Positions 41,876-50,412 of a stretch of DNA of 64,000 bases are shown here, one piece after another; the first letter of the stretch is position 1, and each line of letters starts with the position of its first letter. A program made the position numbers and the translations under genes. This DNA is from Rickettsia endosymbiont of Lasioglossum villosulum. Lineage in GTDB: Bacteria; Pseudomonadota; Alphaproteobacteria; Rickettsiales; Rickettsiaceae. Under the pieces are notes generated by a model. It did not search any database. It had not been told where the DNA came from and saw only the letters and a program-made list of their open reading frames with translations. The stretch spans positions 1,240,001 through 1,304,000 of the forward strand of contig NZ_OZ032152.1 of NCBI RefSeq assembly GCF_964026455.1. The letters run 5' to 3'.

Positions 41876-42148
41876 TCAGAAAATATTTTTTAATAACTTA
41901 TACACTTCAGAGTCATTACGTTTGCCAACTAATATGACGTAAATCGTACTTTCATTAAAGCTGTAAATTATTCTATATTCTCCGATATCGCATCTATGAA
42001 AATGAGAATAACTTACTAATAATTTACTATCATTCGGTATTGGATTTTCCATTAAAGACAGAATTTTATTTTTTATTTGACGCTGATGCTTTTCAGGGTA
42101 ACGCTCTAACGTTTTTATTACTCTTTTTTCTAAAACTATTTCTCTCAT
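41876..42148 (-). CDS. RelE/ParE-family toxin
   Basis: A 90-aa RelE-superfamily toxin. The opening REIVLEKRVIKTLERYPEKH and the C-terminal strand pair (YRIIYSFNESTIYVILVGKR) fit RelE-type mRNA interferases; the last acidic-basic segment is KRNDSEVYKLL. It follows its antitoxin by 3 bp. Whether it is an active ribosome-dependent nuclease cannot be told. Expression would be repressed by the antitoxin. Confidence 0.85.
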   Translation of the reverse strand: MREIVLEKRVIKTLERYPEKHQRQIKNKILSLMENPIPNDSKLLVSYSHFHRCDIGEYRIIYSFNESTIYVILVGKRNDSEVYKLLKNIF

Positions 42149-42151
42149 GGA

Positions 42152-42379
42152 TTAGCTTCTAAGAAATTTTTCTGATTCTTTTGCTGATAGCCACTCCGGT
42201 TGTTCTGTAATATTTTTTGCTGCCTTTCCCCAATAATCATCTTCAAGTTTAGTAAAATATTCATAATCTACTAAAACAACAGTAGGTCTACCTTGTTTGT
42301 TAATGACTATTGGCTCTCTTAATGCTTGATCAATAATTTTTCCAGGATTCTTATTTAATTCAGTTGCAGATATATTCAT
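42152..42379 (-). CDS. Phd/YefM-family antitoxin
   Basis: A 75-aa antitoxin. ISATELNKNPGKIIDQALRE and PIVINKQGRPTVVLVDYEYF are the Phd/YefM DNA-binding fold. The C-terminal tail (WLSAKESEKFLRS) would wrap the RelE-like toxin encoded 3 bp downstream. An inverted repeat lies directly before the start codon. Confidence 0.85.
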   Translation of the reverse strand: MNISATELNKNPGKIIDQALREPIVINKQGRPTVVLVDYEYFTKLEDDYWGKAAKNITEQPEWLSAKESEKFLRS

Positions 42380-42389
42380 ATAGTTTTAC

Positions 42390-42416
42390 GTATTATACTT
42401 AATATACCTATAATAC
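42390..42416 (-). promoter_or_regulatory. Putative operator of the Phd/RelE module
   Basis: GTATTATA (42390-42397) and TATAATAC (42409-42416) form a perfect 8-bp inverted repeat 11 bases upstream of the antitoxin ATG. Autorepression at such palindromes is usual for this family. Confidence 0.5.
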
Positions 42417-42516
42417 TATATATATTAACTAATAACAAATAAATTATTTTGATCTTTAGATTTATTTAATTTTTCTTGCAATGACATTTTGCAAATTATC
42501 ATACAAAGTTTACAAA

Positions 42517-42541
42517 TCAGATTGACTTATTTAAAGTTTTG
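42517..42541 (+). repeat. Solo copy of the 25-bp repeat-unit boundary motif
   Basis: TCAGATTGACTTATTTAAAG plus TTTTG differs at one base from 41068-41092. It is followed at once by a truncated family B arm and a miniature element. Confidence 0.7.
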
Positions 42542-42558
42542 TATTGTTATCCCGTGGT

Positions 42559-42712
42559 GGCATTGTTGCGTGGATAAAAAAACGCCCTCGGTGTCATACC
42601 GTGGCTTGTCCACGGTATCCAGAAAATAATAAAAAATACTAATTTTATTAGTATTTTTAACTGGATCCCGTGAATAAATCACGGGATGACAGGGGTAAAT
42701 GATCCACACAAC
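42559..42712. mobile_element. Degenerate miniature element with family B interior
   Basis: The left end GGCATTGTTGCGTGGAT is identical to the 39.3-kb element. The right end (GATCCACACAACAAAAA) is degraded. The interior is a family B palindrome. The left flank AGTTTTGTATTGT-ATCCCGTGG is shared with the 39.3-kb locus, but there is no matching duplication on the right. Confidence 0.65.
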
Positions 42713-42732
42713 AAAAAACTCCATAATATAAA

Positions 42733-42849
42733 TTAGTCAGAATTTAATAACTCTGAGTCATTCTGTGCAGCACCCAAAGTTTCAACATTAACACTTGGAT
42801 CATTATCTGGTTTTAATGGCTTTAAGATTAGAAGAATGTTTTTAGAATT
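42733..42849 (-). pseudogene. Possible C-terminal gene remnant
   Basis: An open stretch of 38 codons with a natural-looking polar ending (LKPDNDPSVNVETLGAAQND then SELLNSD and a stop). There is no start and a stop lies directly upstream. It may be the tail of a deleted gene; the family is not recognised. The rest of the 692-bp gap (42380-43071) is the element above and AT-rich filler. Confidence 0.3.
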
Positions 42850-43022
42850 TTAGAGGTTGTATTATTGATTTTATAATCATATTTGGAATCGATAGGTGGG
42901 TGTAATTCCATGAATAATCTTTAGATTATGTTAATATTAATTAGTTATAAATAACATTAATAAGTTAGTAAACAATTTTTTCATTAACAAAATAAATAAT
43001 AATTTAATTGAATAATTCTTTT

Positions 43023-43066
43023 CCTTACTTTATTATGTTAAGTAAGAATTTATATTTAAAGTAAGG
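43023..43066 (+). promoter_or_regulatory. Putative operator of the VapBC module
   Basis: CCTTACTTT (43023-43031) and AAAGTAAGG (43058-43066) are a perfect inverted repeat, with a third half site (AAGTAAG, 43040-43046) between. They occupy the space just before the antitoxin ATG at 43072, where VapB autorepression acts. Confidence 0.55.
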
Positions 43067-43071
43067 TAATT

Positions 43072-43314
43072 ATGAAAAATTATTATTCTACACTTACCAG
43101 TAAGGGGCAGTTAACTATACCCAATTTTATAAGAGAACAGCTAAATTTAACCTCAGGTATTAAACTTGAGTTTATTATCCAAGATAATTACATAGCTCTT
43201 GTCCCAATTAATAATTCAGTACACAAGTTAAAAGGTATTCTGCCTAAGCCTAAAAAAGCTATAAATTGTGATGAAATGAATGAAATTATTAGAGGTCGAT
43301 ATGATAGGAGTTGA
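43072..43314 (+). CDS. VapB-type antitoxin (AbrB/SpoVT fold)
   Basis: An 80-aa swapped-hairpin AbrB-type protein: STLTSKGQLTIPNFIREQLN (about residues 5-24) is the classic DNA-binding motif. The C-terminal half (KGILPKPKKAINCDEMNEII) should bind and block the PIN toxin. The downstream toxin overlaps it by 14 bp. Confidence 0.88.
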   Translation: MKNYYSTLTSKGQLTIPNFIREQLNLTSGIKLEFIIQDNYIALVPINNSVHKLKGILPKPKKAINCDEMNEIIRGRYDRS

Positions 43315-43720
43315 TACTAATATTTTAGTTAGATATTTAACGCAAGATGATGAAAAGCAGGCAAATATAGTGAATAGATTCATAGCCCAATATGAGCATC
43401 AAACAGGATCAATATTTATTAATAATATAGTAATCTGTGAACTTATTTGGGTTTTAGAAAGAGGCTATAAATACTCTAAAAAAGAAATTATTTCAGTAGT
43501 AAGAATTATATTATCTACTGCGGAATTTACATTTGAGCAAGCTGAAATATTATGGCTCTCTCTCAATGATTATGAAAAATATAACACTGACTTTTCAGAT
43601 ATTTTATTGGGTAAAATTAATAAAATATCTGGATGTGATTCTACTATAAGCTTTGATAGTAAAGCTTTAAATTTAAAAGAGTTTGATGACCCTATTAATA
43701 TCTTAGAAAAAGATAAATAG
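43301..43720 (+). CDS. VapC-type PIN-domain ribonuclease toxin
   Basis: A 139-aa PIN nuclease. I choose the ATG at 43301 (MIGVDTNILVRYL), which has AGAGGT 5 bases upstream, over one 7 codons earlier. Catalytic acidic residues are visible: Asp in VDTNILVR, Glu in ICELIWVLER (about 49), Asp in NTDFSDILLG (about 103) and the final CDSTISFDSKA. The fold is complete, so the toxin may be active; VapC enzymes usually cut tRNA or rRNA. Confidence 0.88.
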   Translation: MIGVDTNILVRYLTQDDEKQANIVNRFIAQYEHQTGSIFINNIVICELIWVLERGYKYSKKEIISVVRIILSTAEFTFEQAEILWLSLNDYEKYNTDFSDILLGKINKISGCDSTISFDSKALNLKEFDDPINILEKDK

Positions 43721-43728
43721 CAATATGT

Positions 43729-45492
43729 TTACCCATGCTGCCTATGCTTAGGTGGAGCATATTTATTTTGAACCTTTATTGCATTGCTTTTATTTTTAGT
43801 TATAAACGATTCTAAATCATCTTTAGTAAATTTGAACTTAGCAATATTTTCATCATAAGTTTTAGTTTTATTAAATCTTGTATCTTTACTTTTATCTATA
43901 GAAAACACCTCTATAAAACTTTCTTTTACTTCATTAGAAGTACTCGGATCATTCAATACATGGAATAAAGCTTTTACTGAATTTGTATTGTCTTTTAATG
44001 TACCATTACGGCTAGTTGCAGCTGCTATTACATATTCTGTAAGAAGTGGTTGTAAATTTTCTTTAGTTAAAGCATTAACATTACAAAATGATAATAGTAT
44101 TTTTGCTTTATCATCATGGTTTTCAACGACTCCTTGTTGCCATTTGGAATCATTATTTTCCTTTGACGGAATAAACATTTCTAATAATTTGGTTCCAAAG
44201 GTTTTATTTAAATTCTTGTTGTCATAAACTTCATAAACATTTAATAGAAATTTCTGATGTTCAAGCGTTTTATCTTTTTCTTTAGCAAGCCCATGATTAT
44301 TAGTATATTCTATAGTTTGGCAATATCCTTTAATATGTAGATAGTTAGCATATTTTTGGGCATCTTTAAAATCAAGAGTATCAATTCCTTGGGTATCTAA
44401 AACAACAGTATTTAAAGCATTTTCACGTAGCTGCTCATTTGTTTCTTTTAGAGTGTCGGTATATTTAAATTTTCCACCTATTTTTGCAATCATTTTAAAT
44501 AATACGTCAGCTAAAAATTTTACAATTTCACCTGGACTTTTAAATTCTCTAGCACTATATATCGCAATATTTGCATCCGCTTCCATGCCAACACCAAAAG
44601 CCATAGAAAGAGTTCTACCTTGCTTTTTAGCTAATATAATCTCATCTGTATCATTCGTTATTTCTTTTACATCAAATTCTGGCTCATTATCTTTAAAATA
44701 TTTTGTCGGTACGTTATCCAAATAACCACCATCAACATATTTTTTGCCATTAATTTCTACTGGTTCAAAAACAAGTGGGATAGAAGCAGAAGCACGGCAT
44801 GCTAAAGCAACTTCAACATCAGGCGTATCAAGGCTGCTAAAAATAGTTAGCACACCTGCATCTTTCTCAACAGCCGTAACCACTAAATCTTTATAGTTAA
44901 CAGGATCATATTTTCGAAGTAATGCTAAATCTCTAAAATATATTTTACCACCGCTTTTATGTCTTTCTCTTAACTCATCTAAATCTTTATCATCTTTGAC
45001 ATTTAGAATATCTGGTCTTTGTAAAAAATCACCTACATTATCTTTTATAGTTTTATCAAGCAAATTATATAAAGGTTTACCATCTTTATTTAACTGTAGA
45101 ACACCAGCAGAAAACCCTTTTTGTCCTAGTAAATCCTGTAAATTAGTAGTTTTAGATATTTCTTCAAATCGCTCAGCTGGTGTACCAAATGCCACTATTG
45201 CTGCAGTTATAGCACCGGCTGATGAGCCTGCAACAGCTTTTACATTATCTAAAAGATCAGCTTTTTTTAGTGCAGCATAAGCACCTGAATATATAGCCCC
45301 TTTAGCCCCACCACCACTAAAAGCTACATATTCTATAAGAGCTTCTTTAGAATCTTCTATATTTCTAATTGGAGTTTCTTGAACTTCTTTTAGATCATCT
45401 ATATATTTGACTTGCTCTTCTTGAACTTCCTTTAAATCAACAATAGGTTTAATAAAATTTCGATTTTTTTTAAAGTTTTCTATTTCTGCCAT
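43729..45492 (-). CDS. Patatin-like phospholipase
   Basis: A 587-aa phospholipase A of the patatin family. The oxyanion loop GGGAKGAIYSGAY (about residues 60-72), nucleophile elbow GSSAG (about 88-92) and catalytic Asp in YVDGGYLDNVP (about 253) form the complete Ser-Asp dyad. Rickettsia Pat proteins have been implicated in membrane damage and host-cell entry or phagosome escape. An N-terminal repeated motif (DLKEVQEEQVKYIDDLKEVQ) precedes the lipase domain. The C-terminal third is not assigned. No signal peptide is seen. It begins 9 bp after sodB, in the same direction. It differs from other genes nearby by having no repeats. Confidence 0.9.
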   Translation of the reverse strand: MAEIENFKKNRNFIKPIVDLKEVQEEQVKYIDDLKEVQETPIRNIEDSKEALIEYVAFSGGGAKGAIYSGAYAALKKADLLDNVKAVAGSSAGAITAAIVAFGTPAERFEEISKTTNLQDLLGQKGFSAGVLQLNKDGKPLYNLLDKTIKDNVGDFLQRPDILNVKDDKDLDELRERHKSGGKIYFRDLALLRKYDPVNYKDLVVTAVEKDAGVLTIFSSLDTPDVEVALACRASASIPLVFEPVEINGKKYVDGGYLDNVPTKYFKDNEPEFDVKEITNDTDEIILAKKQGRTLSMAFGVGMEADANIAIYSAREFKSPGEIVKFLADVLFKMIAKIGGKFKYTDTLKETNEQLRENALNTVVLDTQGIDTLDFKDAQKYANYLHIKGYCQTIEYTNNHGLAKEKDKTLEHQKFLLNVYEVYDNKNLNKTFGTKLLEMFIPSKENNDSKWQQGVVENHDDKAKILLSFCNVNALTKENLQPLLTEYVIAAATSRNGTLKDNTNSVKALFHVLNDPSTSNEVKESFIEVFSIDKSKDTRFNKTKTYDENIAKFKFTKDDLESFITKNKSNAIKVQNKYAPPKHRQHG

Positions 45493-45501
45493 AATTTATA
45501 T

Positions 45502-46131
45502 TCATTTAGTTAAATTATTTTCTACAAATTCCCAATTGATCATATGCTTAATAAAAATGTCAACGTAATCAGGACGTTTGTTACGATAATCAATATAATA
45601 AGCATGCTCCCAAACATCACATGCAAGAAGCGGTTGCATACCATTTGCTATAGGCGTACCAGCATTTGCAGTTTTTACAATCTGTAATCTGTTATTATGA
45701 TATACAAGCCAAGCCCAGCCACTACCGAACTGCCCCGTTGCTTCTGCTTTAAACTGTTCACAAAACTCTTCAAAACTACCAAAATCGTCATTAATTTGCT
45801 TTAATATTTTACCACTTGGCTTTCCTCCACCATTCGGCTTTATTGAATGCCAAAAAAATGTATGATTCCAAACCTGTGCAGCATTATTAAAAATTGCAAT
45901 ATTTTGATTTTGCGATGACCAGTCTATAATTTCTTCTAAATTCTTTTTTTGTAGTTCTTCTTTATCTTTTAGCAAATTATTTAAATTCTGCACGTAAGCA
46001 TTATGGTGTTTACCATGATGGTACTCAAAAGTTTCAGCAGTAAAATGTGGTTTAAAACTTTCTTTGTCATAAGGTAAATTAGGTAGCACAAAAGGATAGG
46101 AAGTTTGATTAGATTTATCACAATAAGTCAT
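45502..46131 (-). CDS. sodB: Superoxide dismutase (Fe)
   Basis: A 209-aa Fe/Mn-type SOD. Metal ligands appear in [12 protein letters not shown] (His, about 38), [11 protein letters not shown] (His, about 90) and [13 protein letters not shown] (Asp and His, about 175-179). GGGKPSGK and [11 protein letters not shown] point to the Fe form. An AGGAG site precedes the ATG. Its stop is 9 bp before the patatin gene, so both may be expressed together, combining oxidative defence and lipase. Confidence 0.95.
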   Translation of the reverse strand: MTYCDKSNQTSYPFVLPNLPYDKESFKPHFTAETFEYHHGKHHNAYVQNLNNLLKDKEELQKKNLEEIIDWSSQNQNIAIFNNAAQVWNHTFFWHSIKPNGGGKPSGKILKQINDDFGSFEEFCEQFKAEATGQFGSGWAWLVYHNNRLQIVKTANAGTPIANGMQPLLACDVWEHAYYIDYRNKRPDYVDIFIKHMINWEFVENNLTK

Positions 46132-46306
46132 GTTATTTTTCTCCTGTTTTATTATTAGTCTCTAGAAAAAATATATAGAGAATAGCTTTTTGTACGAACA
46201 ACCAAAAAAACTTATATCATATATAAGCATACTGTATTTGGCAGAATATTAAAACTAATAAAATTACTTTCAAGTGTTTTTAGCATTAAATTATTTTAAC
46301 TTTTTC

Positions 46307-46339
46307 TTGACTTACATATTAATATCCTTTAGTAAAGGA
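46307..46339 (+). promoter_or_regulatory. Promoter with overlapping palindrome upstream of the Thr-rich TM protein
   Basis: TTGACT (46307-46312) and TAGTAA (46330-46335) are separated by 17 bases, close to sigma-70 consensus. The inverted repeat TCCTTTA-G-TAAAGGA (46325-46339) covers the -10 box, so it may bind a regulator. The gene starts 45 bases further on. Confidence 0.5.
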
Positions 46340-46379
46340 CCGTATTTTATGGTTTTTAACTTAAATTGGAGAATAAATT

Positions 46380-47666
46380 ATGTATATACCTAAAGTTTTT
46401 AAATGTGTTATGCCTGTAGGTTTAACCGAAATTACCAGTAATTTAGGTAATAATATGAAATATGCAATTTCTCAAATAGCCAGCAAAACATTTCTGTCTG
46501 TTTATACAACAAATGATGATGGAGAATTCAGAGAAGGTTATTCCGCTAATATTTTATCATGTGATTTACCGCAGATTTATAAGGATAGTAAGCAAGAAGG
46601 AGCAAGTTTAACAACAGTATTTAAGAATTGTGGTAATAGAAATGCAATACATGAAATAGCGGGTCTTATTAATGAAGATGGTCAAAATCATGTTATTTTA
46701 AATCAAGCTGCAACTGTTTCTCAAAATGATACAGCTACTGTTTTAGACGAACTTTATGAGGTAATGGATACTAGATTATCTTCAAATGGTACTATTTCTT
46801 ATTTAGGTTTAGAAGATTGTAGCCCTGAAACAGCTAATAATGCACTTCAACAATTTAAAGATTATTTAATAAGCTTGATACCTACCACCACCACAACTAC
46901 AACAACAACGACTACAGAGTCACCTATTGATAAGGGTTGGGATATTAAAAATCATCTTAATATTACTTCAAATGATGCATATGAAGCGGGAAAAAAGTTT
47001 CTACATATGTTAGGTGTTTCCGTTCCAGACACTACAACTCCTCCTACAACTGCAGGAACTCCTAACGATGATACAAATGATGGTGGCTATACAGCTGCTT
47101 ATATTATTACTACCTTAGCAGGAGGAATAGTATTAGGGGGATTACTAGGATATGGGATTAAGCGTGGAATAGATTGGTATAAAGGGAAAAATAAGATAAA
47201 TCATGATGAAGAAAATCTATTATTAGAAACAAGCAATAATACTTACCAAATAAAAAAATTCATACCAACACTGATACAAAGCCTTAAGGAATTATCAAAA
47301 AGTGAAGAGAGATATGAAGAAATAGAAGACAATACGAATTCAGAATTAAACTACGATCTACTTGTTAAGTTATTAGAGAAATTTAATAATACTTTAAAAA
47401 ATACTCCAGACATATTGCAAATATTAAACGAATTAAAGGGAATTATAAATCAACAACACGAATTAAGTTCAAATATTAGTCAACAAATTTTACATACGTT
47501 ACAAGATACATTACAACATGATTCAAAGTCTCCAATTATTACTTCTTCTGATTCCCCTATGCATACATCAGGAGATCATGGATTAAATAATTTTTCTAAC
47601 TCCGATCATGATACTCATACTTCAGATGAAATGGTATCATTAGGAAACGTAGCAGACAGCCACTAA
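46380..47666 (+). CDS. Unrecognised Thr-rich single-TM protein
   Basis: I do not recognise this 428-aa protein. An N-terminal globular half (about residues 1-167) contains four or more Cys and no signal peptide. A run of eleven Thr (169-179) forms a linker, followed by a short domain and a second Thr/Pro linker (DTTTPPTTAGTP, about 219-230). One TM helix follows (about 239-262, IITTLAGGIVLGGLLGYGI), then a basic stop (KRGIDWYKGK). The last 165 residues are helical with a Ser/His/Asp-rich tail (HTSGDHGLNNFSNSDHDTHT). GGAG precedes the ATG. The linker-TM layout suggests an envelope-associated or surface protein, inferred only. Confidence 0.75.
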   Translation: MYIPKVFKCVMPVGLTEITSNLGNNMKYAISQIASKTFLSVYTTNDDGEFREGYSANILSCDLPQIYKDSKQEGASLTTVFKNCGNRNAIHEIAGLINEDGQNHVILNQAATVSQNDTATVLDELYEVMDTRLSSNGTISYLGLEDCSPETANNALQQFKDYLISLIPTTTTTTTTTTTESPIDKGWDIKNHLNITSNDAYEAGKKFLHMLGVSVPDTTTPPTTAGTPNDDTNDGGYTAAYIITTLAGGIVLGGLLGYGIKRGIDWYKGKNKINHDEENLLLETSNNTYQIKKFIPTLIQSLKELSKSEERYEEIEDNTNSELNYDLLVKLLEKFNNTLKNTPDILQILNELKGIINQQHELSSNISQQILHTLQDTLQHDSKSPIITSSDSPMHTSGDHGLNNFSNSDHDTHTSDEMVSLGNVADSH

Positions 47667-47699
47667 TAGCTATTTGTGGAATGAAAAATACCCTAAGGT

Positions 47700-47882
47700 A
47701 GTCCTGCCGTAGCTTGGGAATTAAATCCAAAAAAACAACTAAAAATATCAATATTTATTGATATTTTTAACTGGATCTAGTTCCCAAGCAACTAGATGAC
47801 ACCGTGGGCGTTTTTCGATCCACGCGGGCAATACCGCCACGGCATGACACCGAACATGCTTTCTGACCCATGTGGACAACGC
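47700..47882. repeat. Family B palindromic element and broken termini
   Basis: A family B element (CTGCCGTAGCTTGGGAATTA to AGTTCCCAAGCAACTAGATG) is followed by a terminus-like GATCCACGCGGGCAATACCGCC (split at about 47819-47838). A second partial arm (ACGGCATGACACC) and CCCATGTGGACAACGC follow. It lies between two convergent genes. Confidence 0.75.
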
Positions 47883-47890
47883 TAATCTTT

Positions 47891-48835
47891 TTAGTTCGCC
47901 AAGAGAAATGCCTTTTCAAGAGGTAATAATTTGAGACCTGGTAACATTGGCATAATTAATTTTATTCCGGCTTTTTCGTTGCTGTTACCATGCACTAAGA
48001 TAAAAGAACCATCTTGAACTTTTTCACCTTTTGCAAGCCAAGCATCGCTTCCGAGCGGAATAAATCCAAAATCTTTTAGCTTTTCTATTAATGTTTGATC
48101 TGAAACTAAACCGGGAAAACGAAAGAAAGGTGACGGAGCAATATTATGGCCAACTAATACTTTCCCTGCTTCAAGAACCTCTATTTCAAAATTTTCTTTA
48201 TTAGAGAGAAGAAAATTATTCTCAAGAGGTTTATCCTTGAAATACGGGTGGCTAAATGAATGATTAACCCAAGTAATTTGTAAATGACCTTTTTCTTGCT
48301 GCTGCACTAACCATAAAAATTCTTTCTCATGTTTGTTAATCCATAAACCTGAAACGCATATAGCAATTGGAATAGGTTTATTTAACTTAACAGATAGCTC
48401 AACAAGTTTGTTAAAAAATTCTTCCTCAAAGCTTTTAGAAGAAGGACACATATCAATTGTAAGAAATTGTCCTTTCACCTCATACATTGAATGAGTAGCA
48501 CCATAATTTTGCTGCACATAAGGTGGCTTTGTATATTTATTTAAAGCTTTGATATAAGGAGTATTACCTAATTTTTTTAGCAGATTTTGTTTTTCTGCTT
48601 CATTTCTAGGTAACTCCACTTGGTCTTGCGGAATTAGAGCAGTTTTAAAGGAATTTGGATCGACTAAAACAAAATATTTTTTAGAATTAGTTAAGTACGA
48701 ACGTATAGCAATTTTTGTTTCTTTATCGCTAGTGATTACAGGCAAAAAGACCGATTTATAGTCAACTATCCTTTCATTTGCATAGCTCGAATTAAAAAAC
48801 AATATTATAAAAATAAAACTTAAAACTTTTCTCAT
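47891..48835 (-). CDS. Polysaccharide deacetylase family protein (NodB-like)
   Basis: A 314-aa protein with a signal peptide (about residues 1-19, ending NSSYAN). NodB-homology motifs are visible: LTIDMCPS (MT1-like, one Asp), the zinc-ligand WVNHSFSHP (MT2, about residue 190) and FFRFPG (MT3, about 237). The usual TFDDG is TIDMC, so only part of the first motif is kept and activity is uncertain. It would act on periplasmic or surface glycans. It overlaps dusB by one base and is probably cotranscribed with it. Confidence 0.85.
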   Translation of the reverse strand: MRKVLSFIFIILFFNSSYANERIVDYKSVFLPVITSDKETKIAIRSYLTNSKKYFVLVDPNSFKTALIPQDQVELPRNEAEKQNLLKKLGNTPYIKALNKYTKPPYVQQNYGATHSMYEVKGQFLTIDMCPSSKSFEEEFFNKLVELSVKLNKPIPIAICVSGLWINKHEKEFLWLVQQQEKGHLQITWVNHSFSHPYFKDKPLENNFLLSNKENFEIEVLEAGKVLVGHNIAPSPFFRFPGLVSDQTLIEKLKDFGFIPLGSDAWLAKGEKVQDGSFILVHGNSNEKAGIKLIMPMLPGLKLLPLEKAFLLAN

Positions 48836-49815
48836 TACTCTCTATTTATAACGCTTGTATAAAACTCCACAATCTTATCTTTTACTGCTATTGGATCATT
48901 CATTAAATTAACAGCTCCCCTAAATTCTGCCGAGTTAGGCAGCCCGCTACTATACCAACCCATATGTTTACGAGCGATAGGTACACCTGCAGATTCGCCA
49001 TAATAATCAACGATAGTCTGATAATGCTCAAGCACTATATCTAGCTGACTCTCTATAGATGGTGCCGGTTTTTCCTCGCCTGTTTTAAGGTAGTGGTCAA
49101 TTTGTGAAATAAGCCAAGGTTTGCCATATGCCCCTCTACCGACCATAACCCCGTCCGCACCGGATTTCTCTAATGCTTCTTTAGCTTTGGCAAAATTAGT
49201 GATATCGCCGTTAGCTATAACCGGAATTTTTACTGCCTCTTTAACGTTTTTGATAAACTCCCAATCGGCTTTACCTGAATAAAATTGGCATCTGGTTCTA
49301 CCGTGAACTGTCACCATTTGAATTCCTGATCTTTCTGCAATTTTAGCTAGAGTTGGAGCGTTTTTTGTCTGATCGTCCCAGCCCATACGCATTTTGACAG
49401 TTACAGGAATTTTTACTGCTTTAACCGCTGCTTCAAAAATTTTAGCTGCAAGCCCCTCATCCCTCATCAAAGCCGAACCTGAATAGCCGTTTACAACTTT
49501 TTTCGCCGGACAGCCAAAATTCAGATCAATAATCTTTGCTCCCATATCCTCGTTCATCTTAGCAGCTTCAGCTATAACGTTCGGCTCACAACCGGCAAGC
49601 TGCACGCAGGCACTTGTTGCATCGTCTTGCATAATAGAACATTTTTGCAGTGATTGCCTAGATTCTACAATCATTGCTCTGCTTGCAATCATTTCCGACA
49701 CCACAAGCCCTGCTCCGAATCTTTTCACTAATCTTCTAAATTCTAAATCCGTTACACCAGACATCGGAGCAAGGATTACGTTTGAAGAAAGTTCAATATT
49801 ACCAATTTTTATCAT
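48835..49815 (-). CDS. dusB: tRNA-dihydrouridine synthase (DusB type)
   Basis: A 326-aa FMN-dependent enzyme reducing uridines in tRNA D-loops. [14 protein letters not shown] (about residues 16-29), the catalytic Cys in [20 protein letters not shown] (about residue 101), [24 protein letters not shown] and [13 protein letters not shown] are the family landmarks. The C-terminal [20 protein letters not shown] fits DusB. In many bacteria dusB precedes fis or ntr genes; here it leads a deacetylase gene. Confidence 0.94.
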   Translation of the reverse strand: MIKIGNIELSSNVILAPMSGVTDLEFRRLVKRFGAGLVVSEMIASRAMIVESRQSLQKCSIMQDDATSACVQLAGCEPNVIAEAAKMNEDMGAKIIDLNFGCPAKKVVNGYSGSALMRDEGLAAKIFEAAVKAVKIPVTVKMRMGWDDQTKNAPTLAKIAERSGIQMVTVHGRTRCQFYSGKADWEFIKNVKEAVKIPVIANGDITNFAKAKEALEKSGADGVMVGRGAYGKPWLISQIDHYLKTGEEKPAPSIESQLDIVLEHYQTIVDYYGESAGVPIARKHMGWYSSGLPNSAEFRGAVNLMNDPIAVKDKIVEFYTSVINRE

Positions 49816-49936
49816 AGAAAATGCTATATAAATAATTACGCATTATACTATAATTTCTTATTTTTGTCTAATACTAGTAAATTAAGAATAGACAAAAGCC
49901 AATTAATCTATTATAAGGATTAGATTACTTTTCTAG

Positions 49937-50077
49937 ATAAAACGAGTACATACTCAAATGATTTGGAGAATTGGAATGTAAAACAAGGGGCGAACACGCG
50001 GAGCCTATACTTAATAGGTGAGCATGTGAGTTCCTAGAGCTTTGCAGAGCCAATTTTTCAAATAAAACGAGTATATT
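49937..50077. repeat. Palindromic element, family C (divergent copy before tRNA-Phe)
   Basis: Right arm AGCCAATTTTTCAAATAAAA with CGAGTATATTT matches the other family C copies. The centre (CCTATACTTAATAGGTGAGC) has its own short palindrome. It ends 1 base before tRNA(Phe). No gene lies in 49816-50078. Confidence 0.65.
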
Positions 50078-50078
50078 T

Positions 50079-50154
50079 GGCCATGTAGCTCAGTTGGTAG
50101 AGCAAAGGACTGAAAATCCTTGTGTCGTTGGTTCGATTCCGACCATGGCCACCA
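50079..50154 (+). tRNA. tRNA-Phe (anticodon GAA)
   Basis: A 76-base cloverleaf: acceptor GGCCATG with CATGGCC, D-arm GCTCAGTTGGTAGAGC, anticodon loop CTGAAAA containing GAA, T-arm GGTTCGATTCC, discriminator A and encoded CCA. The partial copy of the 41-kb repeat unit starts at the very next base. Confidence 0.97.
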
Positions 50155-50280
50155 CTTCTTAATCACTCCCCATTAATTAGCTTTTTAAAGTAATTGATTT
50201 TATAAGACCAGAAATAATTTTCATTACTTTTTAAGACTTTTATATCTAGAGCAAAATCATTCTAATCATAGATGAAAATT
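50155..50280 (-). repeat. Partial copy of the 138-aa ORF 3' end abutting tRNA-Phe
   Basis: Reverse-complement match to 41660-41795: TTATAAGACCAGAAATAATT and TTCATTACTTTTTAAG are nearly identical. It starts directly after the tRNA CCA and stops at 50280. It forms a direct repeat with 51244-51354, bracketing the DUF3800 gene. Downstream, 50281-50401 holds a plus-strand open stretch (VNIDNLYKLKDENKVEFIAN, ends 50401) that may be another gene remnant. Confidence 0.7.
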
Positions 50281-50412
50281 AGCTTTACAAAACTACTGCC
50301 AAGTTGTAAATATAGACAATTTATATAAACTTAAGGATGAAAATAAAGTAGAATTTATAGCTAATAGGCGAATAACATGTAATAACTTTTTTGGTTTATA
50401 AGGTAGTAATTA

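Noticed and set aside
42527-42724. 65-codon minus-strand ORF
   Set aside because: It consists wholly of repeat and miniature-element sequence with no independent signal of coding.
39300-43000. CRISPR array
   Set aside because: The repeats are dispersed palindromes with irregular spacing, not regular direct repeats with spacers, and no cas genes are present.
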